Shown here in pieces: positions 35,083 through 44,935 of a stretch of 64,000 bases of DNA. The translations under genes were made by a program, and so were the position numbers. How positions within the stretch are numbered: the first letter of the stretch is position 1; each line of letters starts with the position of its first letter. Under the pieces are notes generated by a model that was given only the letters and a program-made list of their open reading frames with translations, was not told the DNA's origin and did no database searches. This stretch comes from Chitinophaga pendula (GTDB lineage: Bacteria; Bacteroidota; Bacteroidia; Chitinophagales; Chitinophagaceae): assembly GCF_020386615.1 (NCBI RefSeq), contig NZ_CP077769.1, positions 5,394,001 to 5,458,000 of the forward strand, written 5' to 3'.

Positions 35083-36741
35083 TTACTTGCGGATGACGTA
35101 CCAATTAGCGCCGTCTGTCTGAATAGTTACGGAAGTCCAATCGTTGTATATAATATAGGAAGTAGCCCCTTCTATCTGGCCGGAGGTAGGTGTAATGGTC
35201 AGGGCGTTATCAATACCGCCGCCTATTTTTTTGATATTATACATACGACCATTTTTACCGCTAACGGCTGGTAGCTGTACGGTTACGGCGCCCCCTGAGG
35301 TATTTACCAGTACGGTGTAATCGGTTTCTGTGATGGTACCTGAGGAAGTGAGGGAGCGTATGTTCATGGCTACGGAGCCGGTTACCTGCAGGGTAGAGTT
35401 AGGGTTGCTGCCGGAGGCACCTATTACGGCACTTGAGCCGACGGCCAGGGTATCTCTCAATGTTTTAAAGCCTGCCAGTGTCTGTGCTCCAGTGGTAATG
35501 ACACCTCTTGCGGCAACGGCAGCATCGGGGACATTGAGTGTGATGGTATTGGTGACGCTGGTACTATCGAGTGCGATATTGTTACCGGCGGTTCCTGTTT
35601 TGAGGTGGATATCTGGTCCTTTTTGTCCATTGACGCTGGTGATGGCACCTTCGAATGCGGAAGGGGATAACGCTTTTTTCTCGATGTTGCCGGTGGTGGT
35701 ATTGCGTATGAGGACGGTGTTTTCGGTAGTGGCGGCATCTGCGGGAGCGGTGGTTAAAGTGAGTCCCCCTCCTACTATGGCGTTGCCGCTGATCCTTGCG
35801 CCGGTGGCGGCTAAACCTCCACTGGCATATAAGCTATCGAGGAAAGTCTTGGGGCCTTTCAGTTGTTGAGGAAGTATGCTGATGGCGCCCGGATTAGCAG
35901 CATCTGCGGGGGTGAGGGTGAGTACACCGGTGGTGGGATCGAGTACCAGTCCTGCAGGAGATGATGCGGTGCCAAATGCGCCGACGGTGATGGCTCTTTG
36001 TTTGCTGCTGAATGCCAGCCAGTCGTCGTAAGTGAGGAGACCCGTTTTTTGAGTGGTGGCGTTTACTTTAGGTATGTTAACGGTGATCGTACTATCTACA
36101 TCGTTGGCAGTAACGCCCAGGGCGGCATTGGCGGTATCAGTACGAATGGTGATACCTCTGCGCGACAGGCCATTGAGTGAGCGGATGGCGTCGTCGAAGG
36201 CCGCGGTAGATAAGGAGCGTTTACTTACATTACCGGTAGTAGGATCTATCACCAGTACGCTTACCAATGTACCATTAACGGGTACCTGTTTCAAGGTAAT
36301 GCTTTGATCGGCATTGACACGTATGGCCTCTGTGCCGGCTGTACGTATGGATAGTCCTTGAGCGTCGGTGGTACCGATGTAATTGGTGGTAGGGTTCGTA
36401 CCCGTGTTGCCGGTAGTAGACCAGTTATTTTGGGTAACGACACCCAGTTCGGCCAATTTGGCCCACACGCCGTTACGGCGTACGCGGAGACTGGCATCAC
36501 CAGTAAAAAATATCAGCATACCATTGGGGGCGGTGGTCAATGGTGCTGCCAGCGTATCCGGTATACGCGGCAGGAGTAAACCCTGTCTGAGGCTCTCTAA
36601 TTCGAGGATCGAGGCTTTGTTAATGGTAGCCGGGTTGTCACCAATTTTCAGCTGAGCTTTGAGGGATCCTGACATTAATAGGAGCGTCAGGATAGTCGCC
36701 ACAAGTAAATGCGGTTTTACACGAGCGTAGAAGGTTATCAT
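35083..36741 (-). CDS. Exported fibre-like repeat protein (longer paralogue)
   Basis: 552 residues and the first gene of the operon. After a signal peptide (to about 30) it has the same head as its neighbour (LKIGDNPATINKASILEL, GLLLPRIPDT, MLIFFTGDASLRVRRNGVWA). Several repeats of about 90 residues follow, each built as LVIDPTTGNVSKRSL / ALSPSAFEGAITSVNG-like units. The C-terminal 75 residues (VQLPAVSGKNGRMYNIKKIG) resemble the end domain seen in Bacteroidota fibre proteins. Three repeat units are recognisable, so internal duplication has occurred. Likely a surface fibre; ligand unknown. Confidence 0.65.
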   Translation of the reverse strand: MITFYARVKPHLLVATILTLLLMSGSLKAQLKIGDNPATINKASILELESLRQGLLLPRIPDTLAAPLTTAPNGMLIFFTGDASLRVRRNGVWAKLAELGVVTQNNWSTTGNTGTNPTTNYIGTTDAQGLSIRTAGTEAIRVNADQSITLKQVPVNGTLVSVLVIDPTTGNVSKRSLSTAAFDDAIRSLNGLSRRGITIRTDTANAALGVTANDVDSTITVNIPKVNATTQKTGLLTYDDWLAFSSKQRAITVGAFGTASSPAGLVLDPTTGVLTLTPADAANPGAISILPQQLKGPKTFLDSLYASGGLAATGARISGNAIVGGGLTLTTAPADAATTENTVLIRNTTTGNIEKKALSPSAFEGAITSVNGQKGPDIHLKTGTAGNNIALDSTSVTNTITLNVPDAAVAARGVITTGAQTLAGFKTLRDTLAVGSSAVIGASGSNPNSTLQVTGSVAMNIRSLTSSGTITETDYTVLVNTSGGAVTVQLPAVSGKNGRMYNIKKIGGGIDNALTITPTSGQIEGATSYIIYNDWTSVTIQTDGANWYVIRK

Positions 36742-36928
36742 ATGAGATGTTTTTGGGATGCAGGTATTTTTGGGGACTGCTCAGATAAAACATCATTATC
36801 CTCAAAAAAGTTGAAACGAAGTATAAAATGGGGATCGCAACACTATTAAAATAGCTGAAAATCAATAATATTTCATGCTACTTTTTTTAAAAAAAGCAGG
36901 CACATCTATTTATTCTCTCAATAAAACA

Positions 36929-39118
36929 TTACAGGTTAAGCCAATAGACGAGTTTTACCACGAGCGCCCTGTTCTTCACAAAAAATGGTTCAGGCAGGTA
37001 GTTATCGGTATACACGACGAACAAGTCTGAAGCAGGTCTATACCGCCACTGGAAGCGGGTGTTGAGGTTCATATTTTTCAGTTGTTCATTGTATTGTACA
37101 AAACCTGTAAAAAAGAGTGTATTCGTCATTGTTACATCCACCCGAGGTCCTACTAACCAGAAGGAGTTATGTTTCCAAGGTGTGGGGAGTTGTATATCGT
37201 TGTATGTGGCGCTCAGGGCGATGCTCACATAAGGTTGAAAGCGATATCCCAGTTCTGTTGCGAGGGTGAGGCGTTTACCATCTGCGTAGTAGCCCCCATA
37301 TCGTCCGGAGAAGGAATAGGTGAACAATCGTTGTGGCATGGATACATAGTCGGCGCCGACGGTATTCCAGCTGTGGCGAGTACCTGCAGACAGGCTGTCT
37401 TTACCGGTGTTGGTAGGATCGAATGGTGTGAGCAATTCGATAAAGCTGTTAGCACCCCATAGGGTAAGGGTATTCCGCTTGCGGAACACGAAAGCGTATG
37501 ACAGTTGTGTTTCGTTGTCTGTACGATGCATCTTCTCATTGAAGAAGGCGGTGGAGGTAAGCTGGGGGCCGTGGCTCAGCACAGGGCCGGTGCGTGGGAA
37601 GAACAGGCGGGTGATCTGCGGGGCCATTTTGATGTAGCCTTTACGCGGTACGTACCCTACTTCGGCGTTGTAATTACGGCCGACATATTCATGTTGCCAG
37701 CCCACGTTCCATTGTTTACTAGTGTATTGCAGGTTGGCAGCGTGGGTCCAGTCGTGGTTGCTGACGCCCGGTGTAAAGGATTTCAGCACGAGGGCTTTTC
37801 CTGTCCAGAAGTTATTGGAAGAGGCCAGGTTGTATTCCAGGCCGAAGTTGCGGTTGTATCGGTTATAGATGGGTTTATCGACGATTTTATCGGGGTCATA
37901 GTTCAGTGATTCTTTGTTGATGAACAGGAAGCCGACATTGGAGCGGGCGAACACTCTGCGTTGGAGGGCTGCTACGGTAAAGTTTTGTGCCGGCAGTCCT
38001 TGTTTGCTATCTGCGCCTGTTTGCATATTCATTAGGCCGAGGCGCCAGTTACGATTCAGTTTTCCGCTAAGGCGGGCACCGAAATGAATGGGCACTCCGA
38101 GTCCTATGCGGCGGGAGAAAAATGGTCGCAGGGTGGCATAACCGAAGTTGGTGAACTGGTCACCATTTTCCAGGAAGAACTGCCTGCGTTCGGGGAAGAA
38201 TAATTCGAAGCGGTCGAGGTTGGTCACCTGTTTATCCACGTCTACCTGTGAGAAGTCGGGATTGACGGTAAGGTCCAGGTTCAGGGAGGAAGTGACGGCG
38301 ACCTTGGCATCTACTCCGCCATCGAATTTGTATTTGGTAGCGGTATTATTGGAATAATCTTTTGTGACCCTTCCGAGGCCGTATGGGATGATGGAGATGT
38401 TGGTACCCGGGTCGGGAGGAGGGGTATCCCACACGAGCGTGCCGGTGTATGCCAGTGCGGCGGTGGCGAACTGTCGTGGCACGGGGGCCCAGGCGCTCTT
38501 TTCGGTCGTTTTAAGGTCGTTGCGGCCGAAGTTGATTCCCCAGCGGGTGATTCCTTTTTTATACCGGATGGTTTTAAACGGGATTGCTGCTTCAAATATC
38601 CATTTGTCTTCGTAGTTCTTCACTACGGAAGTCCATTTATTGTCCCAGCTCAGGTCTACCTTACTACCATCATACATGAGGCCATCCCATTGGGCGCCGG
38701 CTGCGTTGGCGCCGAAGGAGAAGCCATTGGTTTGGTCGTCGAAGGTATCCATAAAGAGGAGGAAGTTATCGTTTTTCAGGAAAGCGAAGTCCCGGCGGAG
38801 GGATTCTACCATGTACGGGCCTTTTCCCACTTTATGATTAATAACGAGCAGATAAAGGTTCTGCTGGTCGTAAGTCATACGTACTTCTGTACGGACTTTT
38901 GCCAGGCTGGTATCCATTGGCAACACCATGTGAAAATCGGAGGTACGGTCGGCGGTTGCCCAGGCGGCATCATCGGGTATACCATCTATTACTACGGGTG
39001 TAGTGGTTTTGCGGATATGCAGTTGCCATGCTTCGTTCTTCTTTTTTTGCTGTGCGTGCAGCCATTGCCAGGTCAGGAAACATACAGACAAGCATATGAT
39101 ACGTGGAATCCGTCTCAA
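36929..39118 (-). CDS. CBM9-like/DUF5916 outer-membrane protein
   Basis: 729 residues. Signal peptide (1-22), then a CBM9-like beta domain (about 35-225; PVVIDGIPDDAAWATADRTS, FDDQTNGFSFGANAAGAQWD, WIFEAAIPFKTIRY, WGINFGRND). DUF5916 follows (about 240-729; PDFSQVDVDKQVTNLDRF, FPERRQFFLENGDQF), predicted as an outer-membrane beta barrel ending in VVKLVYWLNL. Function of the family is unknown; a link to glycan or outer-membrane handling is usual. Separate from the GH20 gene by a strong terminator. Confidence 0.85.
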   Translation of the reverse strand: MRRIPRIICLSVCFLTWQWLHAQQKKKNEAWQLHIRKTTTPVVIDGIPDDAAWATADRTSDFHMVLPMDTSLAKVRTEVRMTYDQQNLYLLVINHKVGKGPYMVESLRRDFAFLKNDNFLLFMDTFDDQTNGFSFGANAAGAQWDGLMYDGSKVDLSWDNKWTSVVKNYEDKWIFEAAIPFKTIRYKKGITRWGINFGRNDLKTTEKSAWAPVPRQFATAALAYTGTLVWDTPPPDPGTNISIIPYGLGRVTKDYSNNTATKYKFDGGVDAKVAVTSSLNLDLTVNPDFSQVDVDKQVTNLDRFELFFPERRQFFLENGDQFTNFGYATLRPFFSRRIGLGVPIHFGARLSGKLNRNWRLGLMNMQTGADSKQGLPAQNFTVAALQRRVFARSNVGFLFINKESLNYDPDKIVDKPIYNRYNRNFGLEYNLASSNNFWTGKALVLKSFTPGVSNHDWTHAANLQYTSKQWNVGWQHEYVGRNYNAEVGYVPRKGYIKMAPQITRLFFPRTGPVLSHGPQLTSTAFFNEKMHRTDNETQLSYAFVFRKRNTLTLWGANSFIELLTPFDPTNTGKDSLSAGTRHSWNTVGADYVSMPQRLFTYSFSGRYGGYYADGKRLTLATELGYRFQPYVSIALSATYNDIQLPTPWKHNSFWLVGPRVDVTMTNTLFFTGFVQYNEQLKNMNLNTRFQWRYRPASDLFVVYTDNYLPEPFFVKNRALVVKLVYWLNL

Positions 39119-39199
39119 GGTAATTGTGATTTCGGTTTGACAACAAAATACAAAACCGGCGCATTAAGTGCAGGATTGATGGATAAGCGGTCTTAAAAA

Positions 39200-39235
39200 C
39201 AGATGGCCCTGTAGCGCTTGCTACAGGGCCATCTG
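39200..39235 (-). terminator. Terminator after the GH20 gene
   Basis: CAGATGGCCCTGTAGC (39200-39215) pairs perfectly with GCTACAGGGCCATCTG (39220-39235); leftward it is followed by TTTTTAAG. It ends the leftward GH20 transcript. Confidence 0.9.
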
Positions 39236-39254
39236 CGATCATTTATTTAGGCAT

Positions 39255-41900
39255 CTATTGTTTTTTACGGGCATCTTTGAGCTGGGGGCCATCTGGTGCG
39301 GCCAGTATCACCAGTTCGCCATTCACTTCTACCGGTCTTCCGCTTCTTCCCCGCGTGTCGAACACTCTTACTTTTATTTTGCCTTTGGCCGGGATAGGCT
39401 GCGTGTACACTTTACTGTTAGGACCCGGTTCTTTACCATCTGTGGTATAGCGGATGATCAGGCCCGGGTGTTGTACGTTTACTTTCAGCATTCCTCCTTC
39501 TACGACGGCACCTGCGGGTGGAATACGATAAGCATAGCCACCATTGTAGTAATCCAGGCGAGGGAGTTCTCTCTTGCCCACTATATTGGAGAACAGGGAC
39601 CAGGCCTCTTTATACATTTGTTCGCTTTTTGCGTTATCTGGTTCGGTGGCCCATTCGGGATCTTTAGCCCACGCTCTTTCCGCCAATCCCAGTAATTTTG
39701 GCAGGATGGAGTATTCCAGGCGTTGGGGGCTTTTGATTGTTTCGCTCCAGAGCAGGCCTTGGATACCTACTATATTGGATTTACCGAAGTCGGTGAGTTT
39801 ATCTTTTCCAACGAACAATGTGGAGGTAACGGGGTTGCCCTGGCCATCTACTTTTGAGTTCTTATAGTAGTTAAAAGGGATGAAGTAGAAGGGTTTTTCT
39901 ACATCGATGAATCCGCCCCAGTAGAAGCCAGGTTCATCGAAGGATTTGCCATATGCCATGTCGAAGTAGAAGTTGCTTACTCCGGAGAGGACTACTTTAT
40001 AGCCGGCATTGGCGAGGCGATAGGCGAGGTCTTCGGCGCCGCCGCCGATTACGTTATTCCAAACGTTGAGTTGTATGTTGTTGTTGGCGAAATCTGGATT
40101 GGCGACATAGTGGGGTTTACCATCCAGTTTTGTTTTGCGCATCCCTACTTCTTCCCAGCCGGCCAGTTCGAGGTTTCTTGCTTTTACGAGGTCGTATACT
40201 TTTTTATAGTAGTAGTACCATACGTCATCTACCGTTTTGACTGCCGGTTCTTTTTTCATGAGGTCTTGTATGGCCGGTGATTTTTCCCATACGCCATTGG
40301 GCACTTCATCGCCACCCATGTGGATGGTGGTGAGGGGGGCGCCTGCTTCGCGGTACATATCCTGTAAGGCTACGACCACGGCATCGAGGAAGGTGTAGAC
40401 AGCAGGCAATGCCGGGTTCATAATATTATCATTCCAGTATTGTACGGAGTGATATTCGGACTTGTCCTGCAGGTCGCTGAGCAGGTATTGTGTGGCTTCC
40501 TGTTGTTTTCCCTCTTTCATCAGTCTGTGATAGCGTACTTCCATGGATTTTACGGCAGCTCTGGCGTGGCCGGGGCTTTCTATTTCGGGCAGTACGCGGA
40601 TGTGGCGATCTGTTGCATAGCGTAATATGTCGATGAAGTCTTTGCGGGAGTAATAGCCATTACCTGCTTTGTTGGTGGTATCGGGTCCGGACCCATAGGA
40701 TGGCCAGAGGTAGGTATTGCCATCGGCGCTATGGCCACGGTAAGCGCCTACGCTGGTCAGTTCTGGCAGGCCAGGTATTTCGAGGCGCCAGCCTTCGTCG
40801 TCGTTGAAGTGCAGGTGGAGGAAGTTGAGTTTGTAGGTAGCGATGAGGTCGATGACGCGCAGCAGTTCTTCTTTGCTGTGGAAGTTGCGGGCAACGTCCA
40901 GGAAGAAGCCTCTGTATCCGAAGCGCGGGGCGTCGTTGACCTGTACACCGGGGATGCTGATGGAGGGTTGTGTACCTTTCCAGGCATCCGGGGGGATGAG
41001 GGAGCGGAGGGATTGTATGCCATAGAATATACCGGATCCGCTACTTGCGGAGATGGTAATATGCTGTGCATTTACCTCCAGGGTATAGGCTTCTGCTGCG
41101 AGTTCGGGATTTTCTTTGAGTATGATGGCTTTTCCGTTGCCGCTGTTCAAGGGCAGTTCTTTGCCCAGGAAGCTGCGTAATTCCCTGCGGAGATAGCTGG
41201 CTTCGTTGTTGAAGGTTGCTGGTGTTTCAATGCGTGTGGAAGCATCGAGTACAAAGGTTTGTCCATTCTCTTTATAGTTCACTGGTGTGGGGAATACTTT
41301 AGGCAGCTGTGCGGCCGGGATATCGCGGATATCGTTATTGTCGTTGTAGATGGAGGCGGCGGTTACCTGGGCGACCTTATCCCCGGCGTAGCGGGCAAAC
41401 TGGCGGGCTTCGGTGGAGGGGAGTACCTGAGGTTCCGGGAGGGCGTGTCCTTTTTCGGGTTGGTTATCCCATACGAGGTATAGTCCGCCGGGGGCATCGG
41501 TGAAGTTCACTACCCAGGCATCGCAGACAAATTCCACGCGGAAGGATTCTCCCGGTTTGAGGCCTTTGAAATCTGCGGTGGGTGTTAGTTTGTACAAGTC
41601 TCCATTTACGTGTTCGGCCTTCATCCCGGTGCTGGTGGTACCTGGTTTTACAGATCTTACGAAGTTGAAATAGAGTTGCCAGCCGGAGGCGGGCAAGGGT
41701 GTTTTGCCATTGTTCACGAATGTGAAGGCGGAGAGGAATTGCCTTTTGCCCTGGTGGTTGTTTTCTACCAGGCCCCATGAAGCTTTGAGACGGGAGGCAT
41801 CGAATGCCGGGGCTTTGGTCTGGGCATTGGCGCCCAGCATCATTCCGTTCATGAGACAGGCCATGATCATTAATTTGATCAACAAAAACTGTTTGCGCAT
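39255..41900 (-). CDS. GH20 beta-N-acetylhexosaminidase
   Basis: 881 residues from the ATG at 41900 (MRKQFLLIKLMIMACLMNGM, signal peptide). Domain order is: N-terminal carbohydrate-binding CHB_HEX-type domain (about 25-170), GH20b (about 190-325; YTLEVNAQHITISASSGSGI), GH20 TIM barrel (about 330-770; GYRGFFLDVARNFH, FHLHFNDDEGWRLEIPGLP, IHMGGDEVPNGVW with the catalytic Asp-Glu near residue 526) and a C-terminal chitobiase-type beta domain (IRYTTDGKEPGPNSKVY). It removes terminal GlcNAc/GalNAc from chitin or glycoprotein oligosaccharides. The large size is typical of Bacteroidota chitobiases. Confidence 0.93.
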   Translation of the reverse strand: MRKQFLLIKLMIMACLMNGMMLGANAQTKAPAFDASRLKASWGLVENNHQGKRQFLSAFTFVNNGKTPLPASGWQLYFNFVRSVKPGTTSTGMKAEHVNGDLYKLTPTADFKGLKPGESFRVEFVCDAWVVNFTDAPGGLYLVWDNQPEKGHALPEPQVLPSTEARQFARYAGDKVAQVTAASIYNDNNDIRDIPAAQLPKVFPTPVNYKENGQTFVLDASTRIETPATFNNEASYLRRELRSFLGKELPLNSGNGKAIILKENPELAAEAYTLEVNAQHITISASSGSGIFYGIQSLRSLIPPDAWKGTQPSISIPGVQVNDAPRFGYRGFFLDVARNFHSKEELLRVIDLIATYKLNFLHLHFNDDEGWRLEIPGLPELTSVGAYRGHSADGNTYLWPSYGSGPDTTNKAGNGYYSRKDFIDILRYATDRHIRVLPEIESPGHARAAVKSMEVRYHRLMKEGKQQEATQYLLSDLQDKSEYHSVQYWNDNIMNPALPAVYTFLDAVVVALQDMYREAGAPLTTIHMGGDEVPNGVWEKSPAIQDLMKKEPAVKTVDDVWYYYYKKVYDLVKARNLELAGWEEVGMRKTKLDGKPHYVANPDFANNNIQLNVWNNVIGGGAEDLAYRLANAGYKVVLSGVSNFYFDMAYGKSFDEPGFYWGGFIDVEKPFYFIPFNYYKNSKVDGQGNPVTSTLFVGKDKLTDFGKSNIVGIQGLLWSETIKSPQRLEYSILPKLLGLAERAWAKDPEWATEPDNAKSEQMYKEAWSLFSNIVGKRELPRLDYYNGGYAYRIPPAGAVVEGGMLKVNVQHPGLIIRYTTDGKEPGPNSKVYTQPIPAKGKIKVRVFDTRGRSGRPVEVNGELVILAAPDGPQLKDARKKQ

Positions 41901-42159
41901 GTTAATAATAGGTTTGATAGCAATAAAATAGCGAGGTCCCGGGTTCCCACGTGTCAAAGGAATTTATTCCGGCGATCCATTAGTCAGCTACGTTTCGAAT
42001 GTTGCCTAAGATATGACATTCACGATTGTTATACAAACAAACGGGTAAAGAAACGACTGAGGTGGTTATAAGGGAGATATGTGGCCTACCAGGTGGATAG
42101 ATGGTTATATTGCATTTGCTAACGTGCCAATTTTACAATAAGAATGAAATATTAGTGTC

Positions 42160-43767
42160 ATGCATCATCACTTGCTTTTGATCCTCGTCCTGTTATTTGT
42201 CATTTTTCTGCTTATTATGTTAGGGCAGCGGTTGAAGATCTCCTATCCTATTTTTCTTGTGCTGGCGGGTTTGGGGATCAGTTTTGTGCCAGGCATTCCG
42301 CGGGTGGAGATTGCGCCCGATCTTATTTTCCTGATCTTTTTGCCACCGTTGTTATATGAGGCGGCGTGGTATACATCCTGGAATGATTTCTGGAAGTGGC
42401 GGCGGCCGATTGCTATGTTGGCATTTGGCCTGGTCTTTTTCACTTCTGTGATTGTGGCATTTGCTTCTACTGCTTTGATACCCGGGTTTACGCTTGCGTT
42501 GGGGTTTCTACTGGGAGGGATTATTTCGCCACCGGATGCGGTGGCAGCGACTTCGGTATTGAAGCACGTATCGGTACCGCAGCGGCTGACGGCGGTATTG
42601 GAAGGGGAAAGTCTTATCAATGATGCATCGAGCCTTATTGTGTTCCGTTTTGCGCTGGCGGCGGTGCTGACGGGGCAGTTTGCGATGGGTCAGGCGGTGG
42701 GGCAGTTTTTCCTGGTAGCGGGTATGGGTATTGTGGTGGGGTTAGCGATGGCACATATTCTGTATGCGGTACATCGTTTTTTGCCTACGACGCCCAGTAT
42801 CGACGCGTCGTTGACGTTGATGGCGCCTTACTTTATGTATATAGGAGCGGAGCAGTTCCATTTTTCGGGGGTTATGGCGGTGGTGAGCGGGGGGCTTTTC
42901 CTGTCCTGGCGATCCAATGATATACTACCTTATAGTTCGCGGTTGCAGGCTTGGGGGATGTGGACGACGGTGATCTTTGTATTAAACGGGCTGGTATTTA
43001 TTCTTATAGGGCTGGAGCTGCCCAGTATCATTGATAATCTGGGGGATTATTCTCTTTCACAGGCTATTGGTTACGGGATGGTCATCAGTGTGCTTACTAT
43101 TGCCATCCGGTTGCTCTGGGTGTTTCCAATAGCTTATGTCCCGATATGGTTTGGTAACCGCAAGCGGATGGACCGAGTGAATCCTACGTGGAAGCTTCCG
43201 CTTATTGCGGGGTGGGCGGGGATGCGAGGTGTGGTATCGCTTGCGTCGGCGTTGTCTATTCCTTTGGTGTTGGACAATGGGTCGGTATTCCCATTGCGTA
43301 ACCTGATCCTGTTTATTACTTTTATTGTCATCCTGATGACGCTGGTGTTCCAGGGGTTGACCTTACCACTATTGATCCGTTGGGTGAAGATCAAGGATAC
43401 GGAGGATTTTGCTCCTGCGGAGGAGCAGGAGACCGCTATTACTCTCCGTTTGATGCAGGCGGCGCTGAAGCGGCTGAACGAAAACTATGCGGAGGCGGCG
43501 CGGGAGAATGAGTTGGTGGGATTTCTCCAACATCAGCTGGAAAATGATATAGCGCTGGCGGATCAGCGGCTGGCCTCCCTGGAGTGTGATGAAACGGAGC
43601 GGGAAGAGATCGCGTTGTATAACCATGTTGTGCTGGACCTCTGTGCGGTACAACGTAAAGAGCTGTACCGGTTGCGGGCGGAGCGGTTATTCAGTGATGA
43701 GGAGATCCGTAAGCAGGAGATGCAGCTGGATTTTGACGAAGCGAAGATAACGGGCACACATCATTAA
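42160..43767 (+). CDS. Na+/H+ antiporter, CPA1/NhaP family
   Basis: 535 residues. About 12 membrane helices fill residues 1-410, with family motifs LIFLIFLPPLLYEAAWY, GGIISPPDAVAATSVLKHV (the ion-binding Asp stretch) and LEGESLINDASSLIVF. A soluble C-terminal tail (about 415-535) is rich in charged helices and could be regulatory. It exchanges Na+ (or K+) for H+ at the inner membrane. Fifteen bases separate its stop from the bestrophin gene, so the two are cotranscribed and probably act together in ion balance. Confidence 0.92.
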   Translation: MHHHLLLILVLLFVIFLLIMLGQRLKISYPIFLVLAGLGISFVPGIPRVEIAPDLIFLIFLPPLLYEAAWYTSWNDFWKWRRPIAMLAFGLVFFTSVIVAFASTALIPGFTLALGFLLGGIISPPDAVAATSVLKHVSVPQRLTAVLEGESLINDASSLIVFRFALAAVLTGQFAMGQAVGQFFLVAGMGIVVGLAMAHILYAVHRFLPTTPSIDASLTLMAPYFMYIGAEQFHFSGVMAVVSGGLFLSWRSNDILPYSSRLQAWGMWTTVIFVLNGLVFILIGLELPSIIDNLGDYSLSQAIGYGMVISVLTIAIRLLWVFPIAYVPIWFGNRKRMDRVNPTWKLPLIAGWAGMRGVVSLASALSIPLVLDNGSVFPLRNLILFITFIVILMTLVFQGLTLPLLIRWVKIKDTEDFAPAEEQETAITLRLMQAALKRLNENYAEAARENELVGFLQHQLENDIALADQRLASLECDETEREEIALYNHVVLDLCAVQRKELYRLRAERLFSDEEIRKQEMQLDFDEAKITGTHH

Positions 43768-43781
43768 ACTATCCATACTAT

Positions 43782-44789
43782 ATGCACGCGGGAAGAAGAT
43801 TTACGTTAAAGGAGTTCCTGATCTGGACACGACGGGACATTTACCGGTTGAGTGTACTGGCGTTGGTGACCACTTCATTGTTTACCATCTTTAACTGGAA
43901 ATGGATTGCGGTGCCCTGGGTACCTATTGCGCTGGTGGGTACAGCGGCCGCTTTTATTGTCGGATTTCGTAATACGCAGACGTATAACCGTCTATGGGAG
44001 GCCCGTCAGATATATGGTGCCATTGTTAATACGAGTCGTTCGTGGGGATTGCTAGTAAAGGATTTTGTGAGTGGCGATATAGATGCTGGTAAGTTACATG
44101 AGATACATCAGCAGCTGATATACCGCCATATTGCCTGGCTGACGGCGATGCGATTCCAGCTGCGGGAACCGCGGGCGTGGGAGACCATCAAAACGTTGGT
44201 TTCCAACAAAGAGTACAGCCGGTTATACACTGTAGATGAGTGGGTCAATAAGTTAGGGGATTCTTTGCAGCCTTTTCTGCCGGAGGAGGAGTTGCAGTAT
44301 GTGTTATCGAAAAAGAACAAGGCGACTCATGTTGTCAGTCTTCAATCCAAACATTTGCGAGAGTTAAAGGCGGCCGGGCTGATCGCTCCGTTAGATTATA
44401 TAGAGCTGGAGAATCTGTTAGTGAACCTGTATGATCAGCAAGGGAAGTGTGAGCGTATCAAGAACTTTCCATATCCGAGGCAGTTTGCTACTATTAACCA
44501 GATGTTCGTGCGTTTGTTTGCATTTCTGCTTCCTTTTGGTATTCTGAATGAGTTTCAGCGATTGGGGGATTGGATGGTATGGTTGGCGGTGCCTTTCAGT
44601 GTGATCGTGGGTTGGACTTTTCTGACGATGGAACGTGTTGGTGAGGCGACGGAGAATCCTTTCGAGGGCAGTGCGAATGATGTGCCTATTACTTCTATGA
44701 GCCGGACTATAGAGATCGATTTGCGGGAGATGCTGGATGAGACGGACCTCCCTCCTGCCCTTACGCCGGTGAACAACATATTAACCTAG
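43782..44789 (+). CDS. Bestrophin-family chloride channel
   Basis: 335 residues. The N-terminal part has paired membrane helices (about 22-60; YRLSVLALVTTSLFTIFNWK, then PWVPIALVGTAAAFIVGF) followed by the family signature FRNTQTYNRLWEARQIYG. Later helices (about 235-285) with FAFLLPFGI and WLAVPFSVIVGWTFLTMERV complete the pore, and NPFEGSANDVPI is the conserved C-terminal segment. Bacterial homologues form pentameric ion channels. Its place between an antiporter and an MscS channel fits osmotic or pH control. Confidence 0.88.
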   Translation: MHAGRRFTLKEFLIWTRRDIYRLSVLALVTTSLFTIFNWKWIAVPWVPIALVGTAAAFIVGFRNTQTYNRLWEARQIYGAIVNTSRSWGLLVKDFVSGDIDAGKLHEIHQQLIYRHIAWLTAMRFQLREPRAWETIKTLVSNKEYSRLYTVDEWVNKLGDSLQPFLPEEELQYVLSKKNKATHVVSLQSKHLRELKAAGLIAPLDYIELENLLVNLYDQQGKCERIKNFPYPRQFATINQMFVRLFAFLLPFGILNEFQRLGDWMVWLAVPFSVIVGWTFLTMERVGEATENPFEGSANDVPITSMSRTIEIDLREMLDETDLPPALTPVNNILT

Positions 44790-44935
44790 GCGGTGTGCAA
44801 CTTTCTCCGCAGCGTATCCTTTCTGTGCTACATTCCAGGTGTTGCCCTTATTCCCAGGCGTATTTAGGGGAGCTACTACGGTTATGGTTTGGATTTTGTG
44901 TATCTGAACGAGTATTTACCTTAAACGTAGTAGTT

